64,000 bases of DNA from Stenotrophomonas sp. BIO128-Bstrain (lineage in GTDB: Bacteria > Pseudomonadota > Gammaproteobacteria > Xanthomonadales > Xanthomonadaceae). The translations under genes were made by a program, and so were the position numbers. This document shows positions 1 through 11,903 of the stretch, one piece after another. The stretch lies in the NCBI RefSeq assembly GCF_030128875.1, contig NZ_CP124620.1:2232001-2296000 (forward strand), read 5' to 3'. Numbering within the stretch: the stretch's first letter is position 1; every line of letters begins with the position of its first letter. Under the pieces are notes generated by a model, which was not told the origin of the DNA, did no database searches, and worked only from the letters and a program-made list of their open reading frames with translations.

Positions 1-195
1 CTGCCAGCCCGGCCAGTCGGCGTCATCCTCGGCGACCACCACCATCACCCCGGCCACGACCGGGTGCGAGAGCAGCGCCTGGAGGGTATGGGCCAGCAAC
101 ACGCGGTCGCCGGCCAGCAGATACTGCTTGGGCGTGGGCCCGCCGAAGCGGGTGCCACGTCCAGCGGCGGGCACCACCGCCCAGATGCCGGCCAT
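1..195 (-). CDS. ispD: IspD, 2-C-methyl-D-erythritol 4-phosphate cytidylyltransferase (N-terminal part)
   Basis: This is the first 65 codons of a gene running off the left edge of the window. The enzyme transfers CMP from CTP to methylerythritol phosphate in the MEP route to isoprenoids. The N-terminus reads AVVPAAGRGTRFGG followed by PKQY, the nucleotide-binding loop of IspD-type cytidylyltransferases. Its ATG overlaps the ftsB stop as ATGA, so the two genes are translationally coupled. The ftsB-ispD pairing is the usual one in gammaproteobacteria and supports the call. The C-terminal part cannot be assessed. Confidence 0.93.
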   Translation of the reverse strand, partial: MAGIWAVVPAAGRGTRFGGPTPKQYLLAGDRVLLAHTLQALLSHPVVAGVMVVVAEDDADWPGWQ

Positions 196-545
196 CAGGG
201 CACGTCCTGGTGCGGCGCGTCCGGATCGGGAACGGCCGTCGGTGCACGCGGCGGCGGCACCGGCGCGTCTTCGACCACGCGGTAGAACTTCTCGCCGGGC
301 TTGATCATGCCCAGCTCGCTGCGCGCGCGTTCTTCGATGGCCGCCTCGCCTTCCTTGAGGTCCTTGACCTCGGCAGCCAGCGCGTCATTGCGCTGCTGCA
401 GGCCGGCGTTGTCCCGCTTCTGGTTCTCGACCTGGGCTTCGAGCATCATCACCTCGCCCGAGTTGCCCGGTCCAAACCAGAAGCGGTACTGCAGCCACGC
501 GAGCAGCAGCGCGAGCACCAGCAGCAGCCAGCGCCAGTTGCGCAT
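195..545 (-). CDS. ftsB: FtsB, cell division protein
   Basis: A 116-residue bitopic membrane protein of the divisome; FtsB links FtsL and FtsQ at the septum. The sequence begins MRNWRWLLL with one membrane segment at about residues 4-21. A heptad-like coiled coil follows at about residues 30-75, then a polar proline-rich tail of about 25 residues that is longer than in the E. coli protein. The gene sits 4 bases downstream of the eno stop and overlaps ispD by ATGA, the standard eno-ftsB-ispD order. The family call is secure; the tail is the only unusual part. Confidence 0.93.
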   Translation of the reverse strand: MRNWRWLLLVLALLLAWLQYRFWFGPGNSGEVMMLEAQVENQKRDNAGLQQRNDALAAEVKDLKEGEAAIEERARSELGMIKPGEKFYRVVEDAPVPPPRAPTAVPDPDAPHQDVP

Positions 546-549
546 GCGA

Positions 550-1905
<1,356 letters not shown>

Positions 1906-2319
1906 TTATCCCTGCACACCCGTCACTTGCCAAATCGGCGGGGCCGACGGCAGCACCCCGGCCACGGTGGCCTGGCGCGAGACCAGCGATGGGATCAACA
2001 ACACCAGCATCAACAGGGCCAGCAGGAGCAGTGCGCCACCGCCGCCAGCCGCCTGCCGGCGCAGCCGGAATGCGAGCACGCTGGCAGTGACACAGACCAG
2101 CGCGACGGTCCCGGTCAGCGACAGCGTCACCAGCAGCAGCGGGCGCACCGAGCGCAGCGCGTTGTCGCCATCGCCCGGCGAGCCGACGCTGGCGAATACC
2201 AGCAGCACCAGCACGAACACACCGCCCCAGGCGGTCATCGCCGCACCCAGCGCGATCCAGCCCCAGGCCCAACCGCGCCAGCCGCGGCGCACCGCGGGTG
2301 ACGCCGACACGTCGGCCAT
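1906..2319 (-). CDS. Small membrane protein of unknown function between kdsA and eno
   Basis: About 137 residues with three strongly hydrophobic segments (roughly residues 15-42, 61-86 and 98-116) separated by short arginine-containing loops. No catalytic motif is visible and no family is recognised. Two adjacent ATG codons (2322 and 2319) could start it. The one at 2319 overlaps the kdsA stop as ATGA, so coupling to kdsA is likely. The stop is about 70 bases upstream of eno. It is probably a conserved inner-membrane accessory of this operon in the family; the function is unknown. Confidence 0.7.
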   Translation of the reverse strand: MADVSASPAVRRGWRGWAWGWIALGAAMTAWGGVFVLVLLVFASVGSPGDGDNALRSVRPLLLVTLSLTGTVALVCVTASVLAFRLRRQAAGGGGALLLLALLMLVLLIPSLVSRQATVAGVLPSAPPIWQVTGVQG

Positions 2320-3149
2320 CATGCGAAGCGCGAGAACCCGTGCTTCTTGGTGACCGCGTCGAGTTCCATCAGGGTTTCAAGCAGTTCTTCCATGCGATCC
2401 AGCGGCCACGCATTGGGGCCATCGGACAGCGCCTTGGACGGATCCGGATGGGTCTCGGCGAACAGGCCCGAGACGCCCACAGCCACTGCCGCGCGTGCCA
2501 GCACCGGCACGAACTCGCGCTGGCCGCCGGAGCTGTTGCCCTGCCCGCCCGGCAGCTGCACCGAATGGGTGGCATCGAACACGACCGGGCAACCGGTATC
2601 GCGCATCACCGACAGCGAACGCATGTCGCTGACCAGGTTGTTGTAGCCGAAGCTGGCACCGCGCTCGCAGACCATGATGTCCTGGTTGCCGGTGGCCTTG
2701 GCCTTCTCGACGACCGGCTTCATGTCCCACGGCGACAGGAACTGGCCCTTCTTGATGTTGACCGGCTTGCCGGCCGCACACACCTTGGTGATGAAATCGG
2801 TCTGACGCACCAGGAACGCCGGCGTCTGCAGCACGTCCACCACCGAGGCCACTTCGTCCATCGGGGTGTATTCGTGCACGTCGGTCAGCACCGGCACGCC
2901 GATCTGCTTCTTCACCTCAGCCAGGACCTTCAGGCCCTCTTCCATGCCCGGGCCGCGGAAGGCGGTACCCGAGGTGCGGTTGGCCTTGTCGAAGCTCGAC
3001 TTGAAGATGAAGTTGATGCCGAGGCGATCGGTGATTTCCTTCAACTTGCCAGCCACGTCCAGCTGCAGCTGCATCGACTCGATCACACACGGGCCGGCGA
3101 TCAGGAACAGGGGCTGGTCCAGCCCGACGTCGAATCCACACAGTTTCAT
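2319..3149 (-). CDS. kdsA: KdsA, 3-deoxy-8-phosphooctulonate synthase
   Basis: KdsA (276 aa) condenses phosphoenolpyruvate with arabinose 5-phosphate to give Kdo 8-phosphate, the precursor of the lipopolysaccharide inner core. The start [10 protein letters not shown] is selected over an upstream in-frame start at 3224; it gives the normal family length. The GPCVIES motif (residues 19-25) and the [19 protein letters not shown] and [12 protein letters not shown] stretches are typical. It lies between pyrG and a small membrane protein, the conserved pyrG-kdsA-eno neighbourhood. Another gene of the same pathway, kdsB, is elsewhere in the window. Confidence 0.97.
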   Translation of the reverse strand: MKLCGFDVGLDQPLFLIAGPCVIESMQLQLDVAGKLKEITDRLGINFIFKSSFDKANRTSGTAFRGPGMEEGLKVLAEVKKQIGVPVLTDVHEYTPMDEVASVVDVLQTPAFLVRQTDFITKVCAAGKPVNIKKGQFLSPWDMKPVVEKAKATGNQDIMVCERGASFGYNNLVSDMRSLSVMRDTGCPVVFDATHSVQLPGGQGNSSGGQREFVPVLARAAVAVGVSGLFAETHPDPSKALSDGPNAWPLDRMEELLETLMELDAVTKKHGFSRFA

Positions 3150-3254
3150 GGCGTTTCCTTGTTGTCCGGCGAACACTGGCCAGGCCAGCCGCCGTGGGTG
3201 ATTAGCGCTCTGCAATGGGGGCACGTGGCCCCCACTGCAAGTGCGGCGTGCCGA

Positions 3255-5176
<1,922 letters not shown>

Positions 5177-5197
5177 GCACTACTCCCGGAAAGCCAT

Positions 5198-5226
5198 AGT
5201 TTACAGATTGACGGCCTCCAGCCCAA
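5198..5226 (-). promoter_or_regulatory. Putative sigma-70 promoter of pyrG
   Basis: On the minus strand TTGGGC (5221-5226) and TAAACT (5198-5203) are separated by 17 bases. Transcription would begin just upstream of the GGGAG ribosome-binding site of the small leader ORF. The -10 is reasonable and the -35 weak. Confidence 0.4.
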
Positions 5227-5247
5227 GGGGCGGATGACGGTCTTCAC

Positions 5248-5282
5248 ATAAAAAGAAGAGCCCCGGCGCGATACCGGGGCTC
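5248..5282 (-). terminator. Rho-independent terminator downstream of the small secreted protein gene
   Basis: A perfect 9-bp stem, GAGCCCCGG (5258-5266) and CCGGGGCTC (5274-5282), with a 7-base loop is followed on the minus strand by a T-rich tract (TTCTTTTTATG). It ends the transcript of the gene at 5438-5677 after a long 3' region. Confidence 0.75.
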
Positions 5283-5325
5283 ATGTTGACTACTTTTTCA
5301 GATCCCCAGGTCTCTCTGGTGGAGA

Positions 5326-5417
5326 GCCCCCTTGGAGTTCAAGGGGGCGCGCCGACAGGCGCGGGGATGTGGAAGAGAGGGTGAGCGGGGCCCACGGTTT
5401 GCCGCGCAAACCGTGGG
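5326..5417. repeat. Two perfect inverted repeats (hairpins) in the 3' region of the small secreted protein gene
   Basis: One 9-bp stem with a 5-base loop spans 5326-5348 (GCCCCCTTG/CAAGGGGGC). An 11-bp stem with a 5-base loop spans 5391-5417 (CCCACGGTTTG/CAAACCGTGGG). Neither has an adjacent T tract, so they look like mRNA-stabilising or structural elements, not terminators. Confidence 0.6.
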
Positions 5418-5437
5418 GAAGCGTCAGCGCGAAGCGC

Positions 5438-5677
5438 TTATCGCTTCTTCCGCGCTTCTTCTTCCTCTTCCTTCTGCGGGGCCTGCTCGCCCCTGGCCTT
5501 CATTTCGGCCGTGGCGGCCGCGCGGCGCTTGGCCTTGGCGTCCGCCTCGGCCTGCGCCTTGTCGGCCTGTTCGCCCTGCTGCGGCGTGGGCTGGCCCTGT
5601 CCGGCGTTCTGGGCCAGTGCCATGGGCACGGCCACCACGGCGGCGGCGATGGCAACGATGGTCAGCAACTTCTTCAT
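5438..5677 (-). CDS. Small secreted (periplasmic) highly charged protein
   Basis: A 79-residue protein starting MKKLLTIVAIAAAVVAVP, a clear Sec signal peptide with likely cleavage after ALA at about residue 22. The mature part is rich in Gln, Ala, Glu, Lys and Arg, and ends in a run of glutamates followed by lysine and arginine. It has no cysteine and no known domain. The start is fixed by GAGGAG about 8 bases upstream; an upstream in-frame ATG has no such site. It is monocistronic, divergent from parE, with its own terminator. The composition suggests a disordered periplasmic protein; the function is unknown. Confidence 0.75.
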   Translation of the reverse strand: MKKLLTIVAIAAAVVAVPMALAQNAGQGQPTPQQGEQADKAQAEADAKAKRRAAATAEMKARGEQAPQKEEEEEARKKR

Positions 5678-5840
5678 GGGGTGCTCCTCGCGGTATGGCA
5701 TGGAATGGGGCGCCGGAGGCTCCGGTTTCCCATCCAGTACAGTCTATCGCGCCCCGGTCGGCCGCCCCCTGAACGTGTGGCGTGCAAAAAACCCGTCCAG
5801 ACCGCAAACTTCGCCGTCGCATTGCGCTTTATGAAGACAG

Positions 5841-7730
5841 ATGAACGCCCGCTATAACGCCGCCGATATTGAAGTCCTGTCCGGCCTGGACCCGGTCAAG
5901 CGCCGCCCCGGCATGTACACCGACACCGCGCGCCCGAACCATCTGGCGCAGGAAGTCATCGACAATGCCGTCGACGAAGCCCTGGCCGGGCATGCCCACA
6001 CGGTCGAAGTCACGCTGTTCAAGGACGGCAGCTGCGAGGTCAGCGATGACGGCCGCGGCATGCCCGTGGACATCCACCCCGAGGAGAAGATCCCCGGCGT
6101 CGAACTGATCCTGACCCGCCTGCACGCGGGCGGCAAGTTCAACAACAAGAACTACACCTTCTCCGGCGGCCTGCATGGCGTTGGCGTGAGCGTGGTCAAC
6201 GCGTTGTCCACCCTGGTCGAAGTGCATATCAAGCGCGACGGCAGCGAACACCGCATCACCTTCCGCAACGGCGACCGCGCCACCCCGCTGGAAGTGGTCG
6301 GCAGCGTCGGCAAGAAGAACACCGGTACCCGCGTGCGCTTCTGGGCCGACCCGAAGTACTTCGACACGCCCAAGTACAACCTGCGCGCGCTGCGCCACCT
6401 GCTGCGTGCCAAGGCCGTGCTGTGTCCGGGCCTGACCGTGAAGCTCCACGACGAAGCCACCGGCGAGCAGGACACCTGGTACTACGAAGACGGCCTGAGC
6501 GATTACCTCAAGGCCGAGCTCGGCGAGCGCGAGATGCTGCCGGCCGACCTGTTCGTGGGCCACCTGAAGAAAGAAAACGAGGTGGTGGACTGGGCCCTGG
6601 CCTGGATCCCCGAAGGCGAGCTGGTCCAGGAAAGCTACGTCAACCTGATCCCGACCGCCCAGCACGGCACCCACGCCAACGGCCTGCGCACCGGCCTGAC
6701 CGAGGCGCTGCGCGAGTTCTGCGACTTCCGCAACCTGCTGCCGCGTGGCGTCAAGCTGGCCCCGGAAGACGTCTGGGACCGCGTGTCGTTCGTGCTGTCG
6801 CTGAAGATGACCGACCCGCAGTTCAGCGGCCAGACCAAGGAACGCCTGTCCTCGCGCCAGGCCGCCGGCTTCGTCGAGGGCGCAGCGCATGATGCCTTCA
6901 GCCTGCTGCTGAACCAGAACGTCGCATTGGGCGAGCAGATCGCCCAGCTGGCGATCGAGCGCGCCAGTGCGCGCCTGAAGACCGAAAAGCTGGTGACCCG
7001 CAAGAAGGTCACCCAGGGGCCTGCCCTGCCCGGCAAGCTGGCCGACTGCATCAGCCAGGACCTGTCGCGCACCGAGCTGTTCCTGGTCGAAGGCGACTCC
7101 GCCGGCGGCAGTGCCAAGCAGGCCCGCGACAAGGACTTCCAGGCGATCCTGCCGCTGCGCGGCAAGATCCTCAACACCTGGGAAGTGTCCTCGGGCAGCG
7201 TGCTGGCCTCCGAGGAAGTGCACAACCTGGCCATCGCGATCGGCTGCGACCCGGGCAAGGAAGACATCGCCGGGCTGCGCTACGGCAAGGTCGTCATCCT
7301 GGCCGACGCCGACTCGGACGGCCTGCACATCGCGACCCTGCTGACCGCGCTGTTCCTCAAGCACTTCCCGGCACTGGTCGATGCCGGCCACGTGTTCGTG
7401 GCGATGCCGCCGCTGTTCCGTGTCGACGTGGGCAAGCAGGTGTTCTACGCCCTGGACGAGGAAGAGAAGCGCACGATGCTGGACAAGATCGAGCGCGAGA
7501 AGATCAAGGGCCAGGTCAGCGTGACCCGCTTCAAGGGCCTGGGTGAAATGAACCCGCAGCAGCTGCGCGAGTCCACCATTCATCCCGATACGCGTCGCCT
7601 GGTGCAGCTGACCATCGATGATGGCGAGCAGACCCATTCGCTGATGGACATGCTGCTGGCCAAGAAGCGCGCCGGCGACCGCAAGGGCTGGTTGGAAAAG
7701 AAGGGCGACCTGGCTTCGCTGGAGGTCTGA
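5841..7730 (+). CDS. parE: ParE, DNA topoisomerase IV subunit B
   Basis: The ATPase subunit (629 aa) of topoisomerase IV, which decatenates daughter chromosomes. The N-terminal GHKL ATPase domain shows IDNAVDEAL, DDGRGMPVDIH and the glycine-rich GLHGVGVSVVNAL. The TOPRIM domain contains LVEGDSAGGSAKQ and LADADSDG. The length and the start KRRPGMYTDT favour ParE over GyrB, which is usually about 800 residues in this family because of an insertion. It is followed by a strong terminator at 7750-7777. Confidence 0.95.
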   Translation: MNARYNAADIEVLSGLDPVKRRPGMYTDTARPNHLAQEVIDNAVDEALAGHAHTVEVTLFKDGSCEVSDDGRGMPVDIHPEEKIPGVELILTRLHAGGKFNNKNYTFSGGLHGVGVSVVNALSTLVEVHIKRDGSEHRITFRNGDRATPLEVVGSVGKKNTGTRVRFWADPKYFDTPKYNLRALRHLLRAKAVLCPGLTVKLHDEATGEQDTWYYEDGLSDYLKAELGEREMLPADLFVGHLKKENEVVDWALAWIPEGELVQESYVNLIPTAQHGTHANGLRTGLTEALREFCDFRNLLPRGVKLAPEDVWDRVSFVLSLKMTDPQFSGQTKERLSSRQAAGFVEGAAHDAFSLLLNQNVALGEQIAQLAIERASARLKTEKLVTRKKVTQGPALPGKLADCISQDLSRTELFLVEGDSAGGSAKQARDKDFQAILPLRGKILNTWEVSSGSVLASEEVHNLAIAIGCDPGKEDIAGLRYGKVVILADADSDGLHIATLLTALFLKHFPALVDAGHVFVAMPPLFRVDVGKQVFYALDEEEKRTMLDKIEREKIKGQVSVTRFKGLGEMNPQQLRESTIHPDTRRLVQLTIDDGEQTHSLMDMLLAKKRAGDRKGWLEKKGDLASLEV

Positions 7731-7749
7731 TCCGCCTCGTGTGGTACTG

Positions 7750-7777
7750 AAAAAACCCGCCTTCCGGCGGGTTTTTT
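7750..7777 (+). terminator. Rho-independent terminator of parE
   Basis: The stem AAAAAACCCGCC/GGCGGGTTTTTT with a TTCC loop ends in a run of T, 20 bases after the parE stop. It can work in both directions. Confidence 0.95.
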
Positions 7778-7853
7778 CTTGCCTGTGCCACCAGGCATGG
7801 ATGCATGCAGCGGGAAGGATTACCGTGGCGTCACCGCATTCGCAGGAACCCGC

Positions 7854-8426
7854 ATGCCGTTCGACCCGTCCCTGATGCTGGAAACCACGCGCCTGGTGCT
7901 GACACCGATCCGCGCCACGGACGCGCAGGCCTTGTTCGCGATCCAGTCCGACCGTGTGGGCATGCGCTACTGGAACCATCCGGCGTGGACCGACCTCAAG
8001 CAGGCCTACGTACAGATCCTCGACGATCTCGCCGCGCTGGAGGCAGGCACGCAACTGAAACTGGCGATCCGTGAGCACGTGGACGGACCGCTGCTGGGCA
8101 TCGTGGGCGTGTTCGCGATCGACGAGACGTCCAGGCGCGCGGAGATCGGGTATCACCTGGCGCCGTCGGCACAGGGCCAGGGCTACATGCACGAGGCGCT
8201 GTCACGGTTCGCGGCCTACCTGTTCGATGAACTGCGCATGCGTCGGCTGGAAGCGGAGATCGATCCGCGCAACGTCCCGTCGGCGAAGGTGCTGGAGCGG
8301 ATCGGGTTCCAGCGCGAAGGACTGCTGCGGGAGCGCTGGCGGGTTGCCGGCGAGGTCTCCGATTCAGCCGTCTACGGCCTGTTGGCACGCGAGTGGCAGG
8401 ATCGGGCCGACCCGGCGCCGCGTTAG
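7854..8426 (+). CDS. GNAT family N-acetyltransferase (RimJ/RimL-like)
   Basis: A 190-residue acetyltransferase starting MPFDPSLMLETTRLVLTPI, the usual beginning of RimJ/RimL-type GNAT proteins. The acetyl-CoA-binding core is visible as IGYHLAPSAQGQGYMHEAL (the Q/R-x-x-G-x-G/A loop). The later NVPSAKVLERIGFQREGLLRER is the typical family C-terminal motif. The start is chosen because the upstream codons are not GNAT-like. The substrate cannot be told. It stands alone between two terminators. Confidence 0.88.
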   Translation: MPFDPSLMLETTRLVLTPIRATDAQALFAIQSDRVGMRYWNHPAWTDLKQAYVQILDDLAALEAGTQLKLAIREHVDGPLLGIVGVFAIDETSRRAEIGYHLAPSAQGQGYMHEALSRFAAYLFDELRMRRLEAEIDPRNVPSAKVLERIGFQREGLLRERWRVAGEVSDSAVYGLLAREWQDRADPAPR

Positions 8427-8499
8427 AACCGGCGCGGCGCCATCCTGCGTATACCGGCCTCGCCCCGTCCCGCCCCGTCCGGCACGCTCCCTCCCACGA

Positions 8500-8525
8500 A
8501 AAAGCCCGCCTTGCGGCGGGCTTTT
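8500..8525. terminator. Bidirectional terminator between the GNAT gene and the pit operon
   Basis: The perfect stem AAAAGCCCGCC/GGCGGGCTTTT with a TTGC loop lies between two converging genes and serves both strands. Confidence 0.92.
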
Positions 8526-8548
8526 CGATGTTCAACCGTGCGGACCGG

Positions 8549-9670
8549 TCAGGCCCAGCCGAACAGTTCGAACAGGCGCAGGATCAGGTACGCACAGCCG
8601 CCGGCGGCCGGGATCGTCAGGATCCACGCCCACACGATGCGCTCGATCACGCCGAAGCGCAGCGAACGCGGGTTCTTGGCGAAGCCCACGCCCATGATCG
8701 CGGTGGAGATGCTGTGGGTGGTCGAGACCGGCATACCGAAGTGCGCGGCCAGGGTCAGGATGGTGGCCGAGCTGGTTTCCGCGGCGAAGCCGTGGATCGG
8801 GTGCAGCTTGACCATCTTGTGGCCCAGGGTCTTGATGATCTTCCAGCCGCCCGAGGCAGTACCGGCGGCCATCACCACGGCGCAGGTCAGCACGATCCAC
8901 ATGGCGATGCCGTCGCCGGCGCTCGCGTCCGGGTGCATGAAGGCCAGCCAGGACGGCAGGTCATTCAGGGCACCGGTCGCTTCGGCACCGATCAGCGTCA
9001 TCGCGATGATGCCCATGGTCTTCTGCGCATCGTTGTGGCCGTGGGCGAAGCCCATGTAGGCCGCCGAAGCGATCTGGGCCTTGCCGAAGAACGCATTGAC
9101 GATGCGCGGGCGCGCCAGCCGGCCGATGAACCCGCCCACCTTGGCCATGCCCGCGATGATCGCCCACAGCAGCAGCATCACCGCGATGCCGAGCAGGAAG
9201 CCGGCGATCGGCGAGGTGATCATCGGCAGGAACACCTTCCACAGCAGGCCCTTGTTCTGGGCCCAGGTGCCGATGCGCTCGGACCAGATCAGCGCGTCCC
9301 AGTTGTTATGGGCAGCGGCCAGGCCGGCGCCGCACAGGCCGCCGATCAGGGCATGCGAGGACGAGGACGGCAGCCCCTTCCACCACGTGATCAGGTTCCA
9401 GATGATGCCGCCCAGCAGCGCGCACAGGATCACCTGCGGGGTCACATCGACCACGTTGGTGTTGAGCAGGCCCGAGGCGATGGTCAGCGCCACGGCGGTG
9501 CCGGTCAGGGCACCGATGAGGTTCATGAAGGCCGCCAGCATCACCGCCCAGCCGGGCGAGAGCACTTTGGTCGCCACCACGGTGGCGATGGAGTTGGCGG
9601 TGTCGTGGAAGCCGTTGATGAACTCGAAGACGAGCGCGGCCAGGATCACCACCAGGACAAGGGTCAGCAT
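8549..9670 (-). CDS. PiT family inorganic phosphate transporter
   Basis: A 373-residue multi-spanning inner-membrane protein. It carries the two PiT signature repeats, FEFINGFHDTANSIATVV near the N-terminus and AYMGFAHGHNDAQKTMGII in the second half, plus GLPSSSSHALIGG and MPVSTTHSI. PiT proteins import metal-phosphate by proton symport at low affinity. The gene lies 13 bases downstream of a DUF47 gene, the standard pit accessory pairing. The length is shorter than E. coli PitA (about 500), matching the short bacterial subclass. Confidence 0.94.
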   Translation of the reverse strand: MLTLVLVVILAALVFEFINGFHDTANSIATVVATKVLSPGWAVMLAAFMNLIGALTGTAVALTIASGLLNTNVVDVTPQVILCALLGGIIWNLITWWKGLPSSSSHALIGGLCGAGLAAAHNNWDALIWSERIGTWAQNKGLLWKVFLPMITSPIAGFLLGIAVMLLLWAIIAGMAKVGGFIGRLARPRIVNAFFGKAQIASAAYMGFAHGHNDAQKTMGIIAMTLIGAEATGALNDLPSWLAFMHPDASAGDGIAMWIVLTCAVVMAAGTASGGWKIIKTLGHKMVKLHPIHGFAAETSSATILTLAAHFGMPVSTTHSISTAIMGVGFAKNPRSLRFGVIERIVWAWILTIPAAGGCAYLILRLFELFGWA

Positions 9671-9683
9671 GCTGTGGCGTCCG

Positions 9684-10310
9684 TCAGCTGTTCTTCAAGA
9701 CGATCTGGTAGGCGACCACGCCGGCCTCGCGGCAACGATCGATGGCCTTTTCCAGGATCTCGAAGAACTCCTTGAGCAGGAACATCTGCAGGCTGTCCAG
9801 GCGGCCGGAATAGATGTCGCGGTACAGCTCGAGCATCAGGCGGTCGGCTTCGTTCTCCAGCGAGCGCAGCTTCTCGTTGAGCGCGGTCATCCGGTCCAGG
9901 TTCATGTGGCGCAGGTCGCCCACCATCTCCACCACCACGCTGGCGGCCTGCTCCAGCATCGCCGCGCGCGGCGCGAAATCGATGTGTTCCAGGTGCTGGG
10001 TGGCCAGCGAATAGCGATCGGCGAACTTCTCGATCTGCTTGGGAATCTTGTACAGCGCCGAGCCCAGCGCTTCGATGTCTTCGCGCTCGATCGGGGTCAT
10101 GAAGCTGTCGACCAGCGCCTGGCTGATCTTGTCCGAGGCGGCGCGCTCGCGCAGGCGGGCCAGCTTGAAGGCGTCCAGCGCCGGCTGGCGGTCCGCTTCG
10201 CGCAGCATCGCGTGCAGCGCCTTGGCGCTGTCCTGGGCGGCCTGGGCAGCCTCGTCCAGCAGGGTGTAGAACTGTTTGCCGGAGCCAAAAATGGTCTGCA
10301 GAGAGAACAT
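9684..10310 (-). CDS. DUF47 family protein, PhoU-like partner of the Pit transporter
   Basis: A 208-residue all-helical cytosolic protein starting MFSLQTIFGSGKQFYTLLDE, typical of DUF47 (TIGR00153) proteins. The family has a PhoU-like fold and is nearly always encoded next to a pit gene; it is thought to control Pit activity. The start is chosen at the family N-terminus; the upstream in-frame extension to 10436 is not conserved-looking and overlaps the divergent promoter region. The stop is 13 bases before pit, so the two form an operon. Confidence 0.92.
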   Translation of the reverse strand: MFSLQTIFGSGKQFYTLLDEAAQAAQDSAKALHAMLREADRQPALDAFKLARLRERAASDKISQALVDSFMTPIEREDIEALGSALYKIPKQIEKFADRYSLATQHLEHIDFAPRAAMLEQAASVVVEMVGDLRHMNLDRMTALNEKLRSLENEADRLMLELYRDIYSGRLDSLQMFLLKEFFEILEKAIDRCREAGVVAYQIVLKNS

Positions 10311-10430
10311 TGAGAAACCTATTCGCCGTCGAGGAAGGACGGCACCGGGCGGAATTATGACGGTTTGATGTCCAATCCGGGTACTCCCTGTCATCTTCAC
10401 GCTCCCACGGCCCTGCCTGAACGACCCTGA

Positions 10431-10461
10431 TTGCATCCCTGCCCCGGCCTTTTGTTAAGAT
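10431..10461 (+). promoter_or_regulatory. Putative extended -10 promoter of the CorC/HlyC-type gene
   Basis: TTGCAT (10431-10436) and an extended -10 TGTTAAGAT (10453-10461, TG-n-TAAGAT) are separated by 19 bases. A short GCACC-TTCG-GGTGC hairpin follows about 10 bases downstream in the 120-base leader. Confidence 0.5.
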
Positions 10462-10583
10462 GCGCGGGCACCTTCGGGTGCACTCTATGGACGACGACCC
10501 TTACCCCCCGCCGCACCGCCGCGCTTACGCGCCCTCCGGTAGCCGACATCGCTTGAACACGCCCTCCCTGCCACCAACCGGGG

Positions 10584-11903
10584 ATGAAGCCCGTGTTTGA
10601 ACTGCTTATCGTCCTTGCCCTGATCCTGCTCAACGGCTTCTTCGCCATGTCCGAAATGTCGGTCATGACCTCGCGCAAGAGCCGCCTCAAGCAGATGGCC
10701 GCCTCCAGCAAACGCGCCGAGCGCGCGCTTGAACTGTCCGAAAAGCCCGAGAGCTTCCTGTCCACGGTCCAGATCGGCATCACCCTGATCGGCATCCTGA
10801 CCGGTGTGTTCGGCGGTGAGGCGATCGGCCTGGCCATCGCCGAGTGGCTGCACGGCATCGTCCCGGCCTTCGCCTACTCCAGTGAAGTGGGCAAGGCGCT
10901 GGCGGTTGCCCTGATCACCTTCCTGACGCTGATCTTCGGTGAACTGGTCCCCAAACGACTGGCCATCACCCGTTCGGAAGACATCGCCGGGCTGGTCGCC
11001 TGGCCGATGGGCTGGCTGTCCCGGATCGCTTTCCCGTTCGTGTGGCTGCTCTCCCACAGCACCCGGCTGGTGCTGCGCGTGCTCGGCCTGGGCAAGGATG
11101 AGGCCGCCTCGGTCACCGAAGAAGAGATCCGCATGCTGGTGGCCGAGAGCCACGAAGCCGGCGTGATCGACGCGCACGAGCGCGACATGATGAACCGCGT
11201 CATGCGCCTGGGCGACCGTACCGCCGACAGCCTGATGACCCCGCGCAACCGGATCGCCTGGCTGGATACGCAGGCCGCGCCGGAGAAGAACATCGCCACC
11301 ATGCGCGAGAACGAGTTCTCCCGTTACCCGGTGTTCCGCGACAACGACCAGGACATCGTCGGGGTACTGGAAGTCAAAAGCCTGGTGACGCGCCTGGTGC
11401 GCGATGACCATTCGCTGTTCCAGAACCTGCGCGAGCCGCTGTACGTCTCCGAGTCCACCCACGCGATGAAGCTGCTGGAGATCTTCCGCGAGGAGCAGCA
11501 GTCGATGGCGCTGGTGGTGGACGAGTACGGCGAGATCCAGGGCCTGGTCACCATCAGCGACCTGATGGGCGCGGTGGTCGGCCGCCTGCAGTCGGTGGAG
11601 AACGTGGACGAGGACGCACTGGTCGTGACCCGTGAGGACGGCTCGTTCCTGGTCGATGGCTCGCTGTCGATCGAGGACCTGCGCGAACTGATGGGCAACG
11701 CCGAGCTGCCCGATGCCGACGATGGCGATTACTACACGCTGGCCGGCATGTGCATCCATTATTTCGGCCGCATCCCGCATGCGGGCGAGTACTTCGATTG
11801 GGCCGGCTGGCGCATCGAGATCGTCGATCTCGACGGCGCCCGTGTCGACAAGCTGCTGCTGCGCACCCTGAGCGAAGACGAAACCGATGACATCACCGGC
11901 TGA
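10584..11903 (+). CDS. CNNM/CorC-HlyC family membrane protein with CBS pair
   Basis: A 439-residue protein with an N-terminal DUF21 membrane domain (about residues 1-180; starts MKPVFELLIVLALILLNGFF). A CBS-domain pair follows at about residues 200-335 (MTPRNRIAWLD, DEYGEIQGLVTISDLMG). A C-terminal CorC_HlyC domain spans about residues 345-430 (LVDGSLSIEDLRELMG, YTLAGMCIHYFGRIP). Members are annotated as haemolysins or as Mg/Co efflux proteins; ion export regulated by nucleotide binding at the CBS pair is the better supported role. It overlaps the next gene by 17 bases, so the two are co-transcribed. Confidence 0.93.
   Translation: MKPVFELLIVLALILLNGFFAMSEMSVMTSRKSRLKQMAASSKRAERALELSEKPESFLSTVQIGITLIGILTGVFGGEAIGLAIAEWLHGIVPAFAYSSEVGKALAVALITFLTLIFGELVPKRLAITRSEDIAGLVAWPMGWLSRIAFPFVWLLSHSTRLVLRVLGLGKDEAASVTEEEIRMLVAESHEAGVIDAHERDMMNRVMRLGDRTADSLMTPRNRIAWLDTQAAPEKNIATMRENEFSRYPVFRDNDQDIVGVLEVKSLVTRLVRDDHSLFQNLREPLYVSESTHAMKLLEIFREEQQSMALVVDEYGEIQGLVTISDLMGAVVGRLQSVENVDEDALVVTREDGSFLVDGSLSIEDLRELMGNAELPDADDGDYYTLAGMCIHYFGRIPHAGEYFDWAGWRIEIVDLDGARVDKLLLRTLSEDETDDITG

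Noticed and set aside
10443..10583. Possible riboswitch in front of the CorC/HlyC-type gene
   Set aside because: A leader of about 120 bases with a GCACC-TTCG-GGTGC hairpin is seen, but it does not show the conserved loops of the Mg or Mn riboswitch classes I could recall.
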